This document shows positions 45,240-57,149 of a DNA stretch of 64,000 bases, in pieces; position 1 is the first letter of the stretch; each line of letters begins with the position of its first letter. Source of the stretch: Kitagawia praeruptora (lineage: Eukaryota; Streptophyta; Magnoliopsida; Apiales; Apiaceae). A program made the position numbers and the translations under genes. Location: the NCBI GenBank assembly GCA_037693485.1, contig CM075346.1, positions 61,127,001 to 61,191,000 on the forward strand, given 5' to 3'. The notes under the pieces are model-generated. The model saw only the letters and a list, made by a program, of their open reading frames with translations, did no database searches and was not told the DNA's origin.

Positions 45240-48200
45240 TGTAATAACCCGAATTTCCGGTAGAATTAAAACTTTTTCTAACCGTGAATAAGTGCACTAG
45301 TGAATGGATATTGCCATGGGTGATGACCCCGATTTATATACGTATCGTCAGAATATAGTAATTCGAGGGTTGACGACATAGATAATAATAATCTATCATC
45401 CAGAAAATGAGTTAATGAACCCTGAAAGGGGAGAGGAGGAGTGAATAAGCATCTTCGTACGTGCATAGTGTTTCCCATACGTGCATAGTGTTTCCCATAC
45501 GTGCACAGTGTTTCCCGTACGTGCATAGTAATTTGGTGGATGAATAGTGATTTTGTAAGTTGAAAAACTTTTCATGCCACCCTATGTTCGGGATAGGATA
45601 TTGATATTCCGGAGCCATATTAGTGATCAGCGGAGTAAATAAGTGTATGCAAAGACGATCGGAATTCAGAAATTCCAGATTCTATTTTTTACGGAATATT
45701 TGACCGGGCAGTGAAGTATATATCAGTATTATCAAGAGATTGAGATATTAAAATTGAGGATTTGAGGATTTTATATTTTATTATTTTATTATATGTGATT
45801 TAAGAATGAAGAACGAAAACCCCTGAGATAGCGGAACGAGCGTTCTAGAAACCGCTGAAGCGTTATAACGAGAGTAAGGAATAAAACGAACGAATCATGG
45901 ATTATGGATTGAGTCCATATCGAGGTTAAATATCCTACATGATAATCAAGAGGATTATACCCCAGAATTATTAAGGTATTATTCGTATCGAGAAATTTCC
46001 CGGTAAACCCTAGCGGTAAAACTACTTAGTCATTCTTCGAACGATCAGCGAAATTGAGCAATAATCGGACAAAGAAACGTACCAGCAACCAAGGATGCAT
46101 CCATTATAGGTATTGGGACATGACATAAGCACCTTTATGAAAATATCTTGCATCCAAATGTAATTTACCAAGGACTTAAGTGCAAGAATGCAAGAGATGA
46201 GTACCTAATTGCATTTCTGAGGATAAGGCAATCTAGAAAGGACCCATGAGGGGTGGACAACACACCAAGGAAAAGATGAGGTTGAATAAGATGATAGATA
46301 TATGTATTATTGAAGGAAAATATCAAGAGAAATCAAAAACAAATGGATTAAAGAGGTGTGTGATCAAGAACAAGACAACAAGGCACCTTGTCATCACATT
46401 TCTACACACCACACAAGCTTGGCACATGGATTAAGAGGTGACATAGGCTTTCTAACAGCTGATACATATCACAAATATCACACAAAATCATTTACCAACT
46501 AGTCAAAGAAGATTGGAAGAGAGAAAAAGCAAGAACACCACCAAAACCACAAACTGTCCAGCAGAAACCAAAGGCAAAGAAAAATTCATATCTCCACTTC
46601 TATCCATTCTTAAATCACCAAATTTTAACCATAGCTTCCTCATTGTATGTAGAATACACGTTTAAAATTTCATGGTCATCAAAGGAGTGTAGCCTAGTCA
46701 AATCCATCCCCCAAGATGAAGAACCGAAACTGTCCAGATTTTCCCAGTTTCGACCTCTCACCTTAGAAAATCAATAAGTCGAGCTTCAAGCATCCCCTAG
46801 TGATGAGCTATAGTTCAAAGGAAAGCCCTTGAAGAGTAGAAGGTTTGATAAAAATTTGAGAACCAAACACTTATTTTTCGATTTTATATGAATTTTACAA
46901 GATGAGGAATGAATAGTAGGAATAGTGTTTTACTTAGTTTTTCATGTTTGTTTCTTAGTATTCAAGATTCCTAAGGTGCATCCAAGGCTAGAGGACCTCT
47001 TATCAAGCTTTGTTATTGTTCTTAGGACATCAAAGAAGGTAAAGGCCGAACCCTTGCTTGTCATATGTTGAGTTTTTGATGAGTTTTAATGTTATGATGA
47101 ATGATTAGAGTACTAGAGATATGATTAAGCTTTGTTAAATGATAAAATAACTTGTGTGGCTCCAAGACCTATTTAGACAGTGAGGGAGATGATGAATAGT
47201 GTCCATGAGTGTTGGTGGTGGATTGGATGATTATTTGGAGGGTTTTGATTTTGGAAATATCCGAGTTATAGCCGTCGTAATGCCCAAATTTCATTAACCC
47301 TTAAGAACCGAGCATGACAGTAGATGTAAACCTTCTGACCAGTTGAGTTTCTAACCTAAACTTGTAGATTTTGAATCATAGATCATTTTGGCGCAAGAAT
47401 CGTAGCATTCTGAGTTACGGTTTAGGAGGAATGACCAAAATCGTAAAAGTTGTTCGTAGATGTAAGTGTTGAGTTGGTGATTGGAATTGAGACCCTTAAA
47501 AATGGAATTAGAACATGATATTTTGAGGATAAATATTAAAGGTCATAATAAAGAGGTGGGAGAAGACGGTATGTCAAAAGAATGATTTTTCGATTTTATG
47601 AAAATGTTTCAGTCAAGGTTACGAGCGAGAGGACCTCTTAAGAGAGCACTTGGACTTAACTTTGAAAATGACTTTGTAAAGTGGTTGTTCGAGGTTCGAT
47701 TTCACAACGAACTCTTGACTTAAGTGTTTGTCAGTTAACATGGACTTAGTACGAGTCTAGAGGGACCCCTAAGTGCCTTGTTTGAGGTTGGCTTAAGTGT
47801 TTAAACGTTGAGTTATGAATGGATCGTATAAGGGATTAATAGCGTGTTTTCTTGACTTTGTTTAGATTGTCGGACCCCGCTACAAGCCCTTACTACATCG
47901 GGAGTATCAGGCAAGTATACTTAACCTTACTCTATTGTTCAGAGTATATATATTCAATGAATGGTGTATGTGGTTCAAATGTTTTCACTACGAGTTGCAA
48001 GTATTTCATCTAGTTAATTAAATACCGGATATTGATGCAATCGAATGCATGTATATATAGATGATTGTTCCGAAAGTTATCCGGATAGTATATAAATATA
48101 GTATTATGTATAAGAGCTATTGGTCCATCTAATTGGGACAAATATCGATGTACATTGTTCGTACTCGAATAGTGTTATAATATTGTTGGAATATATATAC

Positions 48201-49522
48201 GAGCTATTGGTCCATATGATTGGGACAAGTATCGATGTACATTGTTCGTACTCGAATAGTGTTATAATATTGTTAGAATATATATACGAGTTATTGGTCC
48301 ATATGATTGGGACAAGTATCGAGGTACATTGTTTGTACTCGAAGGGAGATAAAATGTTTCTATAAAAGTATGTTGTAATTATGAGGAGTGATGTGAGATT
48401 TGATCTGGATCATTTTATTCGAATCCATGATCAAAGCAGTCGTTCTTATGTTTCCTCTTCTAATTTGGGAGGAAAGTGATTTATTGATGATAGTAATCGT
48501 TCGTTATTTCCGAACGATAACAGTATTATGAATAGAGGTGCACGTGGTATTATACGTGACATCGAAGATGATAAGTATGTTGAGGTGCACGTGGAATTAT
48601 ACGTGACATCGAAGATGTTAAGTATGTTGAGGTGCACGTGGAATTATACGTGACATCTAAGATGATAAGTATTGAAGGTGGTCAGGGATACTCTGGCACC
48701 TTATGTTCTGGACTGGAGATAATGCAAGAGCTTGGCGAGGTGGCCACTCAGCATAGGTGTATAAAAGCCCGGATGCGGCTTAGGGTGAAGGCCGAGCAAG
48801 TCGACTCATCCTGGGGTGATCAAGGCCGAGCAAGTCGGCTCCCCCCTCTACCGGTAGTAAAAATATTTGACGTAAGGACTGATCATCCATTACAGCCCCG
48901 CGGATAAGAATCTCCTGAATATAGTCCATCAGCAGTATTTGATAAGTGTAATTAATACCACATATGGGTATTGATTGCAGTATGAATAGTATGTTCTTAC
49001 TCAGTTTTTGCGAGTAAATTTCATTATGATGAGGAAAATATTTTCGAAATACTTTTAATAGTACATTATTGAAGTCCAATTCATGTCTTCGAATACATTT
49101 ATATATGTGATTCTGGTGTATATAACTTGCTGGGCATTTTTGGCTCATTCTTGCTATTTTTAATATTATCAGACAGCGGCGATCAGAGCTGGCACTAGTA
49201 CGTTGAACCGTGATAAAAGGAAGGGAAAGGTGACTGATTCAGCATGTTAGCCTTGTAGTACCTGAGGAAGGTGCAAGTTAGGAAGAAGTAGTTTAATACT
49301 TTATTATCTAGTACTTTGAAGTTGTAATGAGATTCTGGAGGATACTCTGAGGTGTAATAACTTTTGGGATTAGTAAGTACTTGTTCTAAGACTATAACCC
49401 GTGGAGTAGATTATGGAGTTTATTATGGATATTGTTGTAGATTATATTGTGAGCAGGTGATTGAATATTCCGCAAGAGGTGTGATGACCTGGATTCCCGG
49501 TAAGGAATTTGGGGCTGTTACA
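45240..49522 (+). repeat. 3' LTR of element C
   Basis: It is a copy of 39899-44181 at a constant offset of 5341. Differences seen are near 45601, 47225, 47481 and 49242. Its outer end abuts the CTTAC target copy. Confidence 0.92.
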
Positions 49523-49527
49523 CTTAC

Positions 49528-50015
49528 CAAATGTTTTGAGTGAATATTTTTGTGAGTGAACGGTGAGTTATTGCTTTTGCATAGGATATCCCAGGTTGTG
49601 TCTCAAAGATGTGCTCTTGTGTGCTTAGCATGTTTACCAACCTATTCTTACATTTGACATGAATTTCTATGATCTTATGCATCTTCTTTGAGTAGACTAT
49701 GTGGATACTTGCACTTTAGACACCAAGGCATTGCATGTTCATTTTGATTCTTTAGTTGAAGTGGCATGAGGGGACGGGTGTGTGTGGTGTTGTGTTGGCA
49801 TTAATCTTTTGTATGGTTGGATGAATTTTGTGGGTATATTCACTAAAAACCCTCACGAGACCTTACTCGTCCACTAGGGCTGCCTAGGGGTTTAAAGGAC
49901 TTGTTGCATATGTCAAATGCAACCGTGATCACCTACGGAAGTGGTATTAATTAGTTAGTATAGTTTTTATGTTAGTTTGCACGAGGACGCGCAAAGTGCA
50001 AAGTGTGGGGATATT
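49528..50015 (+). other. 3' non-coding region of element B (part 2) and polypurine tract
   Basis: This continues 38545-39893 after element C. It is collinear with 15390-15879 of element D. It ends in AGTGTGGGGATATT (50002-50015) directly before the 3' LTR. No ORF is seen. Confidence 0.75.
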
Positions 50016-51473
50016 TGATAGAGTATATTTTATATATATTTTATAGGATTTTATTCCCATATTTACGATGCTTTTTCGAATAATCGTGTCAATTTAATTA
50101 GTTTTATTTGAGTTTTGTTGCAGGAAATAAATAAATGCCAAGTCGGAAGGAATCGAGCATTACTTAAAGATTTTATGTGATTTTTAGCTCGAAGGATTTA
50201 TTTTGTGAAATTACGAGGAGAAATGGTGGAATTCCGGATCGTTACTTAGAAATTTTGGAACAAAACAAAGGAATGTCCAGGGGCTTTTAGGCGCTACAGC
50301 GCTACTTGAGTCAGCGAAATGGCAGTAAAGCAGGAAAATTCCAGGAGCTCCACAGCGCAACAGCGCCTGGATCAGCGCACCTGCGCGTCTTGCATCTGCG
50401 CAACAGTGTGAGAAACAGAAAATTCCAGGGAATGACTAGCGCAACAACGCCATAGGAAGGGCAGCTGCACGTTCTGTAGATGCGCAATAGCGCATGGATT
50501 TCGAGCAGCAGCGCCTCATGCCTCCTGTGCTTGTGCGGGAAAAAAGGGAAAAAATAGAATTAAATTCTATTTCCTATTTGGAATATAATTCCAATTAAAA
50601 ATCAGTTGGGCTCTTTTATTTTTGGCAATAACCTTAGTTGTTTAGGAATTTGTAACCACCTCTATATAAATACTTGTAGGGATCTATCTTTAGGGAGATC
50701 TTTTACATACAATTTTTACATACGTTCTTAATATTAAAAAGCTAGGGTTTTATTTTCTTCTCTCCATCTTTGCAAGCTCAATTTAATTCTTGGATTTAAT
50801 TTTTCTTCGTTATTCAAAGGTTTAAGGTATTTCTTATCTTCTCCTTATTAATTACATGTTTATTATGGCTTTCTTGATTATTATTGTTAGTTTTAATCCT
50901 AGAATGAGTGAGTAATTTAATTCTAGGGTATTAAGGGGAGCCATGTTTGCACCATGATTTAGGCTTAATTTGATTAGTAGATTGATGGGTAGAGAGTAAT
51001 TCTGATTGATATGTTCTAATTCTTAATTTGTGTAATTGCGCAATATCACGGATTAATCGATTGCAATAGGAGTAATAGATCGAAAGATTTTACTACTAGA
51101 GGCTTACATACAATTAGCGGAATTGAAGGTGATTGTGGAAGCATCATTAGATATTCTGAGAGTGTTAATGCTTGAAAAAGATTAACCATTGCTTTAATTA
51201 CTTAATCCCATTAAAAAGCTATACCTTTGTGATTTGTTTGGTGTAAGCATGGTGAACCTGAATTGCCCTAGATCCCATTATTAATTGATTTAAATCATAG
51301 TTAAATTTGTTTTAGTAGTTAATAAAATTCTCTAATAATCGTTTGTGACTAGAAACAATTGATAATAGTTGAATTGAAATTGAAACTGTCTCCTTGAGGA
51401 ATCGACCCGTATTTGCTAGTATCTACTACAATTGATACCGTGCGCTTGCGGTTAGGCATAATTTTACATATCA
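50016..51473 (+). repeat. 3' LTR of element B
   Basis: It is 1458 bp, nine more than the 5' LTR because GGGAAAAAA is doubled near 50538. About 24 substitutions are seen against the 5' LTR. It is followed by the target copy GACTT and then the right half of LTR E. Confidence 0.9.
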
Positions 51474-52275
51474 GACTTCAATGGCAACATTAAGAGTGGA
51501 AGCAACCTCCAACATGATTACACTACTACTGAAGGATTCAAAGGATATCTTGATGAATGCATAAGGATCAACTGTTATAGCTGGGAAGTTCAAGCATAGC
51601 TCAATAAGCAGAAAAGCTTATTGACTTTCGAAAAGATTATTTTTTTGATTAAAGCTACTTTTAGAGATAAAGATCCAAAGCAAAAAGATCTTTTGCATAA
51701 AGCATCACATGGGCTTGGAAGCTAAGTCAACTCAAGAACTTAGTAACTTATGAAGAAAGAAACATACACTGTCTTGAAGCATGCTGGGACTGTTCAAATC
51801 AAGGAAAGAAGATCTTCAAGACAATTCCAGAAATGGCTACCACTTCAAGCATATATGTGTGACAAGTTATACCAAAATGTATCACTACATTTCACGTAGC
51901 TTACTTGTCTTCATATAGTTTAAATAAGCTGTATGAACAGCATAGTTTTAGTAAGAAGAAAATACTGAGCATAACGCACATTGCATTAGGTTCTCTTGTA
52001 AACACTAAGACTTTATAACCCGCAGCTGTGTATTTCTTCACAGAAGTATTTTCTTCAAATACAACCATCAGGTGGACCGAACAAACCCACCTGAGATTTT
52101 TTTATCTTGTGTTGCATTTGTCTTAGATATAGTGTTTACCTTGTTTATTCTTTGTTCCTTTTAATACTCAATCTTAAGAACTCACCGAGTCGAAAGAATT
52201 TAGACAAGATTGTATTAAAAAAAAAAAAAAACCCCAACCTTTTACAATCTCGTGGTGCTTAACTGAGAAATAACA

Positions 52276-52559
52276 ATAACTATTATTTTATAGGTATATT
52301 CGATTTAAAATATTATTATCATAAGAAAAAATATAATTATTGTTTAAATAAATAAATATTCATTTATCAATAAAATAATAATAAATATTCATTTACTGAA
52401 TAAATATCTGACTGACAATTTTCCTATTGGTACACTGTATTTTGACATTTAAATTTTTTTCTAAAGTAATTTATTTAAAAATATCAATCCTATTTTATAT
52501 GATAGCAGGGAAGAAGATTACAAGTAGCTTTATTTTTAGATATCAGAAGATTACAAATA
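52276..52559. other. AT-rich spacer, no gene
   Basis: This is AT-rich sequence between LTR E and the possible Helitron, with a short ATAAATATTCATTTA repeat pair near 52348-52402. Nothing else is recognised. Confidence 0.6.
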
Positions 52560-52877
52560 TCTATACTATACTATAATGAGCGAAAGAGGTATAATTTATA
52601 GTTTGATTATCCTTTTTTTGGTTTTGGTTATTCCTTAATCATAACCGTTAGATTTTTAGCTCAAATAGATAAAACCGTTAGATACAACAATATTAAAAGT
52701 GATTATATACAAAGGTTTAAGGTTCGATTCTCGCTAACAACATGTAAATTTATATTTAATATTAAAAAATTTTATGTTAAAAAATGTAAGATTCGAATTA
52801 TTTTAATAATATATTAAAATAAAAATTTGTAATAATATATTATAAATAAATAATAAAAAATAAAAGTAATTCGCTAG
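52560..52877 (+). mobile_element. Possible short non-autonomous Helitron
   Basis: The start TCTATACTATACTATAATGA, preceded by A, resembles common plant Helitron 5' ends. The end TTCGCTAG followed by T (52878) has the CTAG/T terminus and A-T target context. The usual GC-rich hairpin just before the 3' end is not evident. It is 318 bp long and has no coding sequence. Confidence 0.4.
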
Positions 52878-53103
52878 TTTAATTAAAAAGTGGTTGGTAA
52901 GAAGAGAAAAGTTGGAGTCCATATTGGAGCAGCCGCAGGCATAATCACCTACTAGAGTCAAAATTTCAATCCAACATATCCTCTCTCCTCTTTTTTTATT
53001 TTTTATTTTTTCTCCTTTATTATCACGAGGTATCTCCTATTTTTTTTGGACCCCCCATATTCTCTTCTCTCTCTCGTGTACATCCATTTACTTACACTAT
53101 TTT

Positions 53104-53196
53104 ATGCATATCTCATTCATGTTGTCACATATTCCAATACATCTTACTTTATTATTTCCAAAATCTTCTTGGTTGCTGCTCAACAACACCAACTGA
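53104..53196 (+). other. Possible upstream ORF (30 codons) in the EIL3-like leader
   Basis: An ATG at 53104, with a second in frame at 53119, opens a frame that ends with TGA at 53194-53196, 25 bases before the main start. It encodes a hydrophobic leucine-rich peptide. It matters only if transcription starts upstream of 53104, which the sequence does not show. CT-rich tracts near 52978-53085 are typical of plant leaders. Confidence 0.3.
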
Positions 53197-53221
53197 TAAG
53201 GGCTTTCGTTGAATTGATTTC

Positions 53222-55555
53222 ATGATGGAAGAAGAGATTGGTGCGGATATCAGGTTTTTAATTAAACCCTTTTCCTTTTCCTTTTATTTACAATCCTTTT
53301 TATTGATTTTATGACTTCTTGATGAATTTTGTAGTTTTTTTTTTTTTTTTTTTATTGTTTGACCCTTTTCTTGATTTTTGTCATATTTATGGATATACAT
53401 GTCTGTGTGTGTGAGTAATTTTGTATGTATATACGTGAGTTGGGTTCTTTTTGTCCATTTTTCCGTTTACTGTAGCCTTTAGGGTTGAATATAGGAGTAG
53501 CTGTTTATAGTGTTATGTGGCTGTATGAGACTCCCAAGAATGTGTTTTTGATTGAAAGATGGGTTTTTTATTTGATAGATATTTCCATAGAGTTGAATTT
53601 TTTATTATAAAGTTTGTAACTTGAATGAATTGTAATGGTGATTTGATGGTTTATGGCATTGTGCTGGGGGACAGTTGGGATGTGGAAGGAGATGATTTGA
53701 GGGGTGTGGATTTAGCGGATAAAGATGTTAGTGATGAAGAGATTGAAGCGGAGGAGTTGGAGAAACGTATGTGGAAAGATCGTATTAAGCTTAACAGGAT
53801 TAAAGAAAGACAGAGACTTGCAGCTCTACGGGCAGCGGAGCAGCAAAAGAATAAGAAGATTACTGATCAGGCTCGACGTAAGAAAATGGCTAGAGCGCAA
53901 GATGGGATTTTGAAGTATATGTTGAAGCTTATGGAGGTCTGCAAAGCTCGTGGGTTTGTGTATGGGATTATACCTGAGAAGGGTAAAGCTGTCAGCGGAG
54001 CTTCAGATAATATTAGGGCTTGGTGGAAAGAAAAGGTTAAGTTTGATAAGAACGGACCTGCTGCAGTACTGAAGTATGAAGAAACTATAGTTCTCTGACA
54101 GACTTGCAAGATGCAACTTTGGGTTCTCTTTTATCTTCTTTGATGCAGCATTGTGATCCACCTCAGAGAAAGTATCCGCTGGAGAAGGGCATACCTCCAC
54201 CGTGGTGGCCATCTGGAAATGAAGACTGGTGGCTAAGATTAGGATTGTCGAAGGGTCAGAGTCCCCCCTATAAGAAGCCACATGATCTGAAAAAGATGTG
54301 GAAAGTGGCAGTGCTCACTTCTGTGATAAAGCATATGTCACCTAATTTTTCCAAGATCAAGAGGCTGATCAGGCAATCAAAATGTTTGCAAGATAAGATG
54401 ACTGCTAAGGAGAGCTCGATTTGGTTGGGGGTGTTGGGCAGAGAGGAAGCCCTTGTCCACCAACCAAGTAGTGAGAATGGGGGATCTGGTATCACTGAGT
54501 CAGTCTCAGGTCGTCGTGGTCGTGGTCAGAAGAATAGATCGTCCGACAGTAGTGATAGTGACTATGATGTTGATGGCATTGGAGATTATGTACGCTCTGT
54601 TTCATCTAAGGATGGTAGTAGAAGTCAGATGACCCTGGAACCATCTGTTCCTTCTCATAATGTTGGCCAGCAGCTTCAGATTAAAGAGAAAGCAGAGGAG
54701 CAACCTGATAGTAAAAGGCAGCGTGTAGAGTCAAATGTCGTTGAAGAACAGGTTGTGAGAGCTGTCACTGAGCCTTCCGATGAGATCCGGAGCACTATAC
54801 CTGATATAAACCAATCTGATGCACAGTTGTTTGCATATAAGATGCATACAGGTCAACGTGAAAGTGATGCATTATTGTCTGTTAATGATAAAGATCCCAA
54901 CAAACAATTTGAGCCGCCAGAGTTGAGTACTAACAATTATTTTGTTAATGCTTCTGCTAGTGTAATTTCGCCAAGCTCCTTTACGGGTGAGAGGCCTTTT
55001 CTGTACCCGGTGATGCAAAACCGAGGGCATAGGCTTTTTGATCATGTGTTCACTCAAGGACCTCAAGAGTCTGGATTGGCATTAGTACATCCATCTGGCT
55101 TGCCTAATGGGCCTGAGAGTTATGGTTTGCAATTTAGCTCTCACAATCCTGCTTCGCATCATGAACCTGAAAATAGTTTGTTCCATCAAGATCGTCCTTA
55201 TGACCATCTGAATATGTCAGCCCCATTTGCTGCTAGACATAGGCATGATGAACAGAGGTCCCAGGTGATCAATAATGATATCCAGATGAAGCCAGATAGT
55301 TCAGGACTCCATTTACCAGTTCCACATGAAAACGGAGGTGCTTTAGATGGACATGATGGTAACAATTATGTTCTAGATACAATTCACAGTGAGCAAGTTC
55401 GACCTCCTCAGAATGATTTTGAACCACTAAATGATTTGCCAATGGATGATTTGCCAGAATTAGGGAGCCCGTTCAATTTTGACTTTGGAGATCTAAATTC
55501 ATTAGATGATTTTTGGCAAGATGATGGCGGAATACTTCCATACTTTGGGTCCTAA
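53222..55555 (+). CDS. EIL3: EIN3-like transcription factor, EIL3/SLIM1 type, with a frame break
   Basis: This is a plant nuclear DNA-binding factor of the EIN3 family; EIL3/SLIM1 members control sulfur-starvation responses in Arabidopsis. Exon 1 (53222-53253) encodes MMEEEIGADI plus two bases. It ends in CAG before GTTTTT and joins exon 2 at 53675 after a GACAG acceptor, keeping frame. Exon 2 has the acidic DVSDEEIEAEELEKRMWK, basic patches, RAQDGILKYMLKLMEVCKAR, DNIRAWWKEKVKFDKNGPAA, then LGSLLSSLMQHCDPPQRKYP, KKPHDLKKMWKV and RQSKCLQDKMTAKESS. The serine-rich SDSDYDVDG and the C-terminus follow. After KYEE, near 54083, the frame changes and roughly 15-20 residues usual in the family are missing. 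That break splits the DNA-binding domain, so this is a pseudogene, a variant allele or a sequence error. The EIL3 subgroup is likely but not proven. Confidence 0.85.
53254..53674 (+). other. Intron 1 of the EIL3-like gene
   Basis: It is 421 bp with GT donor (GTTTTTAATT) and AG acceptor (GGGGGACAG), T-rich, with a poly-T run near 53335-53353. Splicing gives a phase-2 junction that restores an AGT serine codon and links the typical start to the acidic domain. The open frame seen upstream of 53675 within the intron (from 53625) is not coding by this model. Confidence 0.7.
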
Positions 55556-57149
55556 CTGCTGGCGCTGCTACATGAAATCCAGACTGCATTTTTTTAAATG
55601 CCGCCTACAAACTTTTTTTTTTTTTCAGAAATTAGTACAAATTATTTACATATCTTAATAGCATGTATGTTGCAGGGAAGAATAATGGGATCATTTGACA
55701 ACTAGGTGACTGATTTATTCTGTCTACATAGTTTTGTTATTCTGGGATTGTCATCCATGGACGGGAAAGACTGTAAATTATGGTTTATGCTACTTTTGAA
55801 ATACTGGGAGCTCTCCTAATGTTGTTTCTTAGTAATTTATTCAATTCGTTTTCATAAACACAGCAAAATAATGGAGCAATATTTTCATTTCCCAGTAGCA
55901 AGTTGATGGCTTTGTTGTCAATTAAATAGCTTCCCTTGGGCAAAAACTTTTATTCTAAATGCAGTAAAATTAATTACAATTTATAAAATTTTGGTAGACA
56001 GAACAGTGTGTCTTGGATTTTTTTCATCTATGCTACATCACATGTAATGTTAAGACAATATGTGGATAAAGAATGCAACTATTTTAACATTGTAGAATTT
56101 TACTAAAGGCAAAGTAACCGGAGGGGACTGAATACTTTGTTATGCTCCGGCATGTCATATCTGCTAATAATCTACGTCAAACCTATGATTCTATGGTTGG
56201 TACAGAATACACACTGTTTGATAAATCACCCCAATAAAATCGTCTGGCACAGGTACAAGAATATGGTGATTAAAAACTTGAGTAGGGGCAAAGATGAACA
56301 CCATAAAATGATGGCAGCAAACTTCGATATTGACTATAGAAACTAGGATGTCACTCTTTATTGACAAATAATTTACATATTACACGAAAATGAAAACAAT
56401 TGTGGGTATTATTTTTCTTCTATGGATAATATCGACTATAGGAACTAGAGTGATCATGGAGGGAATGAGTCTATCCTCAAATTATACATATTATTTTTGA
56501 GAAATTTAGAATCCTTATTTTGGTCTTGTGGTAATTTTAGTCTAATTGTCATCATTCCCTTACATCTCTGTTTTCAGTTACCAGCAATCTGGATAGGTTT
56601 TGATTTTTATACTGAGATGTAGTAGAAATAAAAGTGTCAAGTAGCATTAATTCAAGTAGGTCAGATTTTTCATAAATACTGGAGTATAATGGTTAATTAA
56701 GTTTTGTTACTGAAAATGTAATCTATGCTAGAGTAATCCTATCTCTGGCTCCCTGCTACACTCCAGGTATCATCAGCTGACTAGCATTCACTAGTACCTG
56801 TGAAGTCTAAACAATTAAATGATGACTCACTATCAGTTGAAGATCATGCTGATTCTGTCCCTGCTATACATCCAGTATCAACATCTGATGAATACTTACT
56901 TGTACATGTGGGATGAAGTTATTTCCCGATCTGTTCTTGATCACAGTAGCATTCTATCAGACGTAATTGATGAATCAATTGAACCCGAATCAAATAAACC
57001 TGAAAGCATGAATAGTAATTTAGCAAAAGAGAAGACAGGAACAGTAGAAATTTAGTTGGCTGCTCTAATGAAAGCACTGCAGATGAGTCTTGAGAGCAAT
57101 GAAGTGAAGTCAATTGATGCACACTGATGGAAGAGGTTGTGATATTTAC
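55556..57149 (+). other. Downstream region of EIL3-like gene, no clear gene
   Basis: The first part is the likely 3' untranslated region (T-rich, several AATAAA-like sites). A 69-codon open frame at 56137-56346 has no motif. Around 56745-56915 a 52-bp block is present twice in diverged form. Its translations VSSADxHSLVPV and VSTSDEYLLVHV are alike, so it may be a decayed coding repeat. The region ends at the TTTAC target copy of element F. Confidence 0.4.
56782..57055 (+). other. Exon-like acidic fragment, unknown gene
   Basis: Two frames read SLSVEDHADSVPAIHPVSTS and, after a frame change near 56910, DEVISRSVLDHSSILSDVID followed by ESIEPESNKPES. The composition is coding-like (acidic, serine-rich), but no start, splice sites or family are certain. 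It may be a remnant of a gene that continues right of element F. I do not assign a function. Confidence 0.25.

Larger units (their letters stand above)
39899..49522 (+). mobile_element. Element C: very young LARD-like Tekay-type element with giant LTRs
   Basis: Two LTRs of identical length (4283 bp; 39899-44181 and 45240-49522) bound only 1058 bp. The target duplication CTTAC is perfect (39894-39898 and 49523-49527). I see about four substitutions between the LTRs. The interior has an initiator-Met primer-binding site, an RNase H scrap and the AAGGAGGGAAGAC purine tract, but no gag or enzyme. LTR termini and several LTR motifs are shared with element A, so the two belong to related families. 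It must be moved by another element's proteins. Confidence 0.92.
31564..51473 (+). mobile_element. Element B: full-length Athila-like Ty3/gypsy retrotransposon, inactive, with element C inside
   Basis: LTRs are 31564-33012 and 50016-51473. The target duplication GACTT is perfect (31559-31563 and 51474-51478). Order: LTR, Asp-type primer-binding site, gag, protease, reverse transcriptase, RNase H, integrase, a long 3' region holding element C, purine tract and LTR. The protease motif CDLGASVSVMP, the primer type and the GTGTGGGGA tracts fit Athila. No env-like ORF is seen after pol. Five TAG, one TAA, two frame changes and an RNase H deletion make it non-functional. The LTRs differ at about 24 sites and one 9-bp indel. 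Confidence 0.9.
30949..52275 (+). mobile_element. Element E: copia-type solo LTR split by element B
   Basis: The left part is 30949-31563 (start TGTTGAGACATACATGTC) and the right part 51474-52275 (end CTGAGAAATAACA). Together they make about 1.41 kb. The ending, with a pyrimidine-rich CCCCAACC and CAATCTCGTGGTGC before ...AACA, resembles SIRE-type LTR ends. The flanking 5-mers ATAAA and ATAAC differ by one base. No internal region is attached, so it is a solo LTR. The TTCGAGAAGTC motif array lies in its first third. Confidence 0.55.

Noticed and set aside
54104..55555. Separate gene starting at 54104
   Set aside because: The frame begins with TTG, inside the conserved EIN3 domain. It is the second half of the EIL3-like gene after a frame break.
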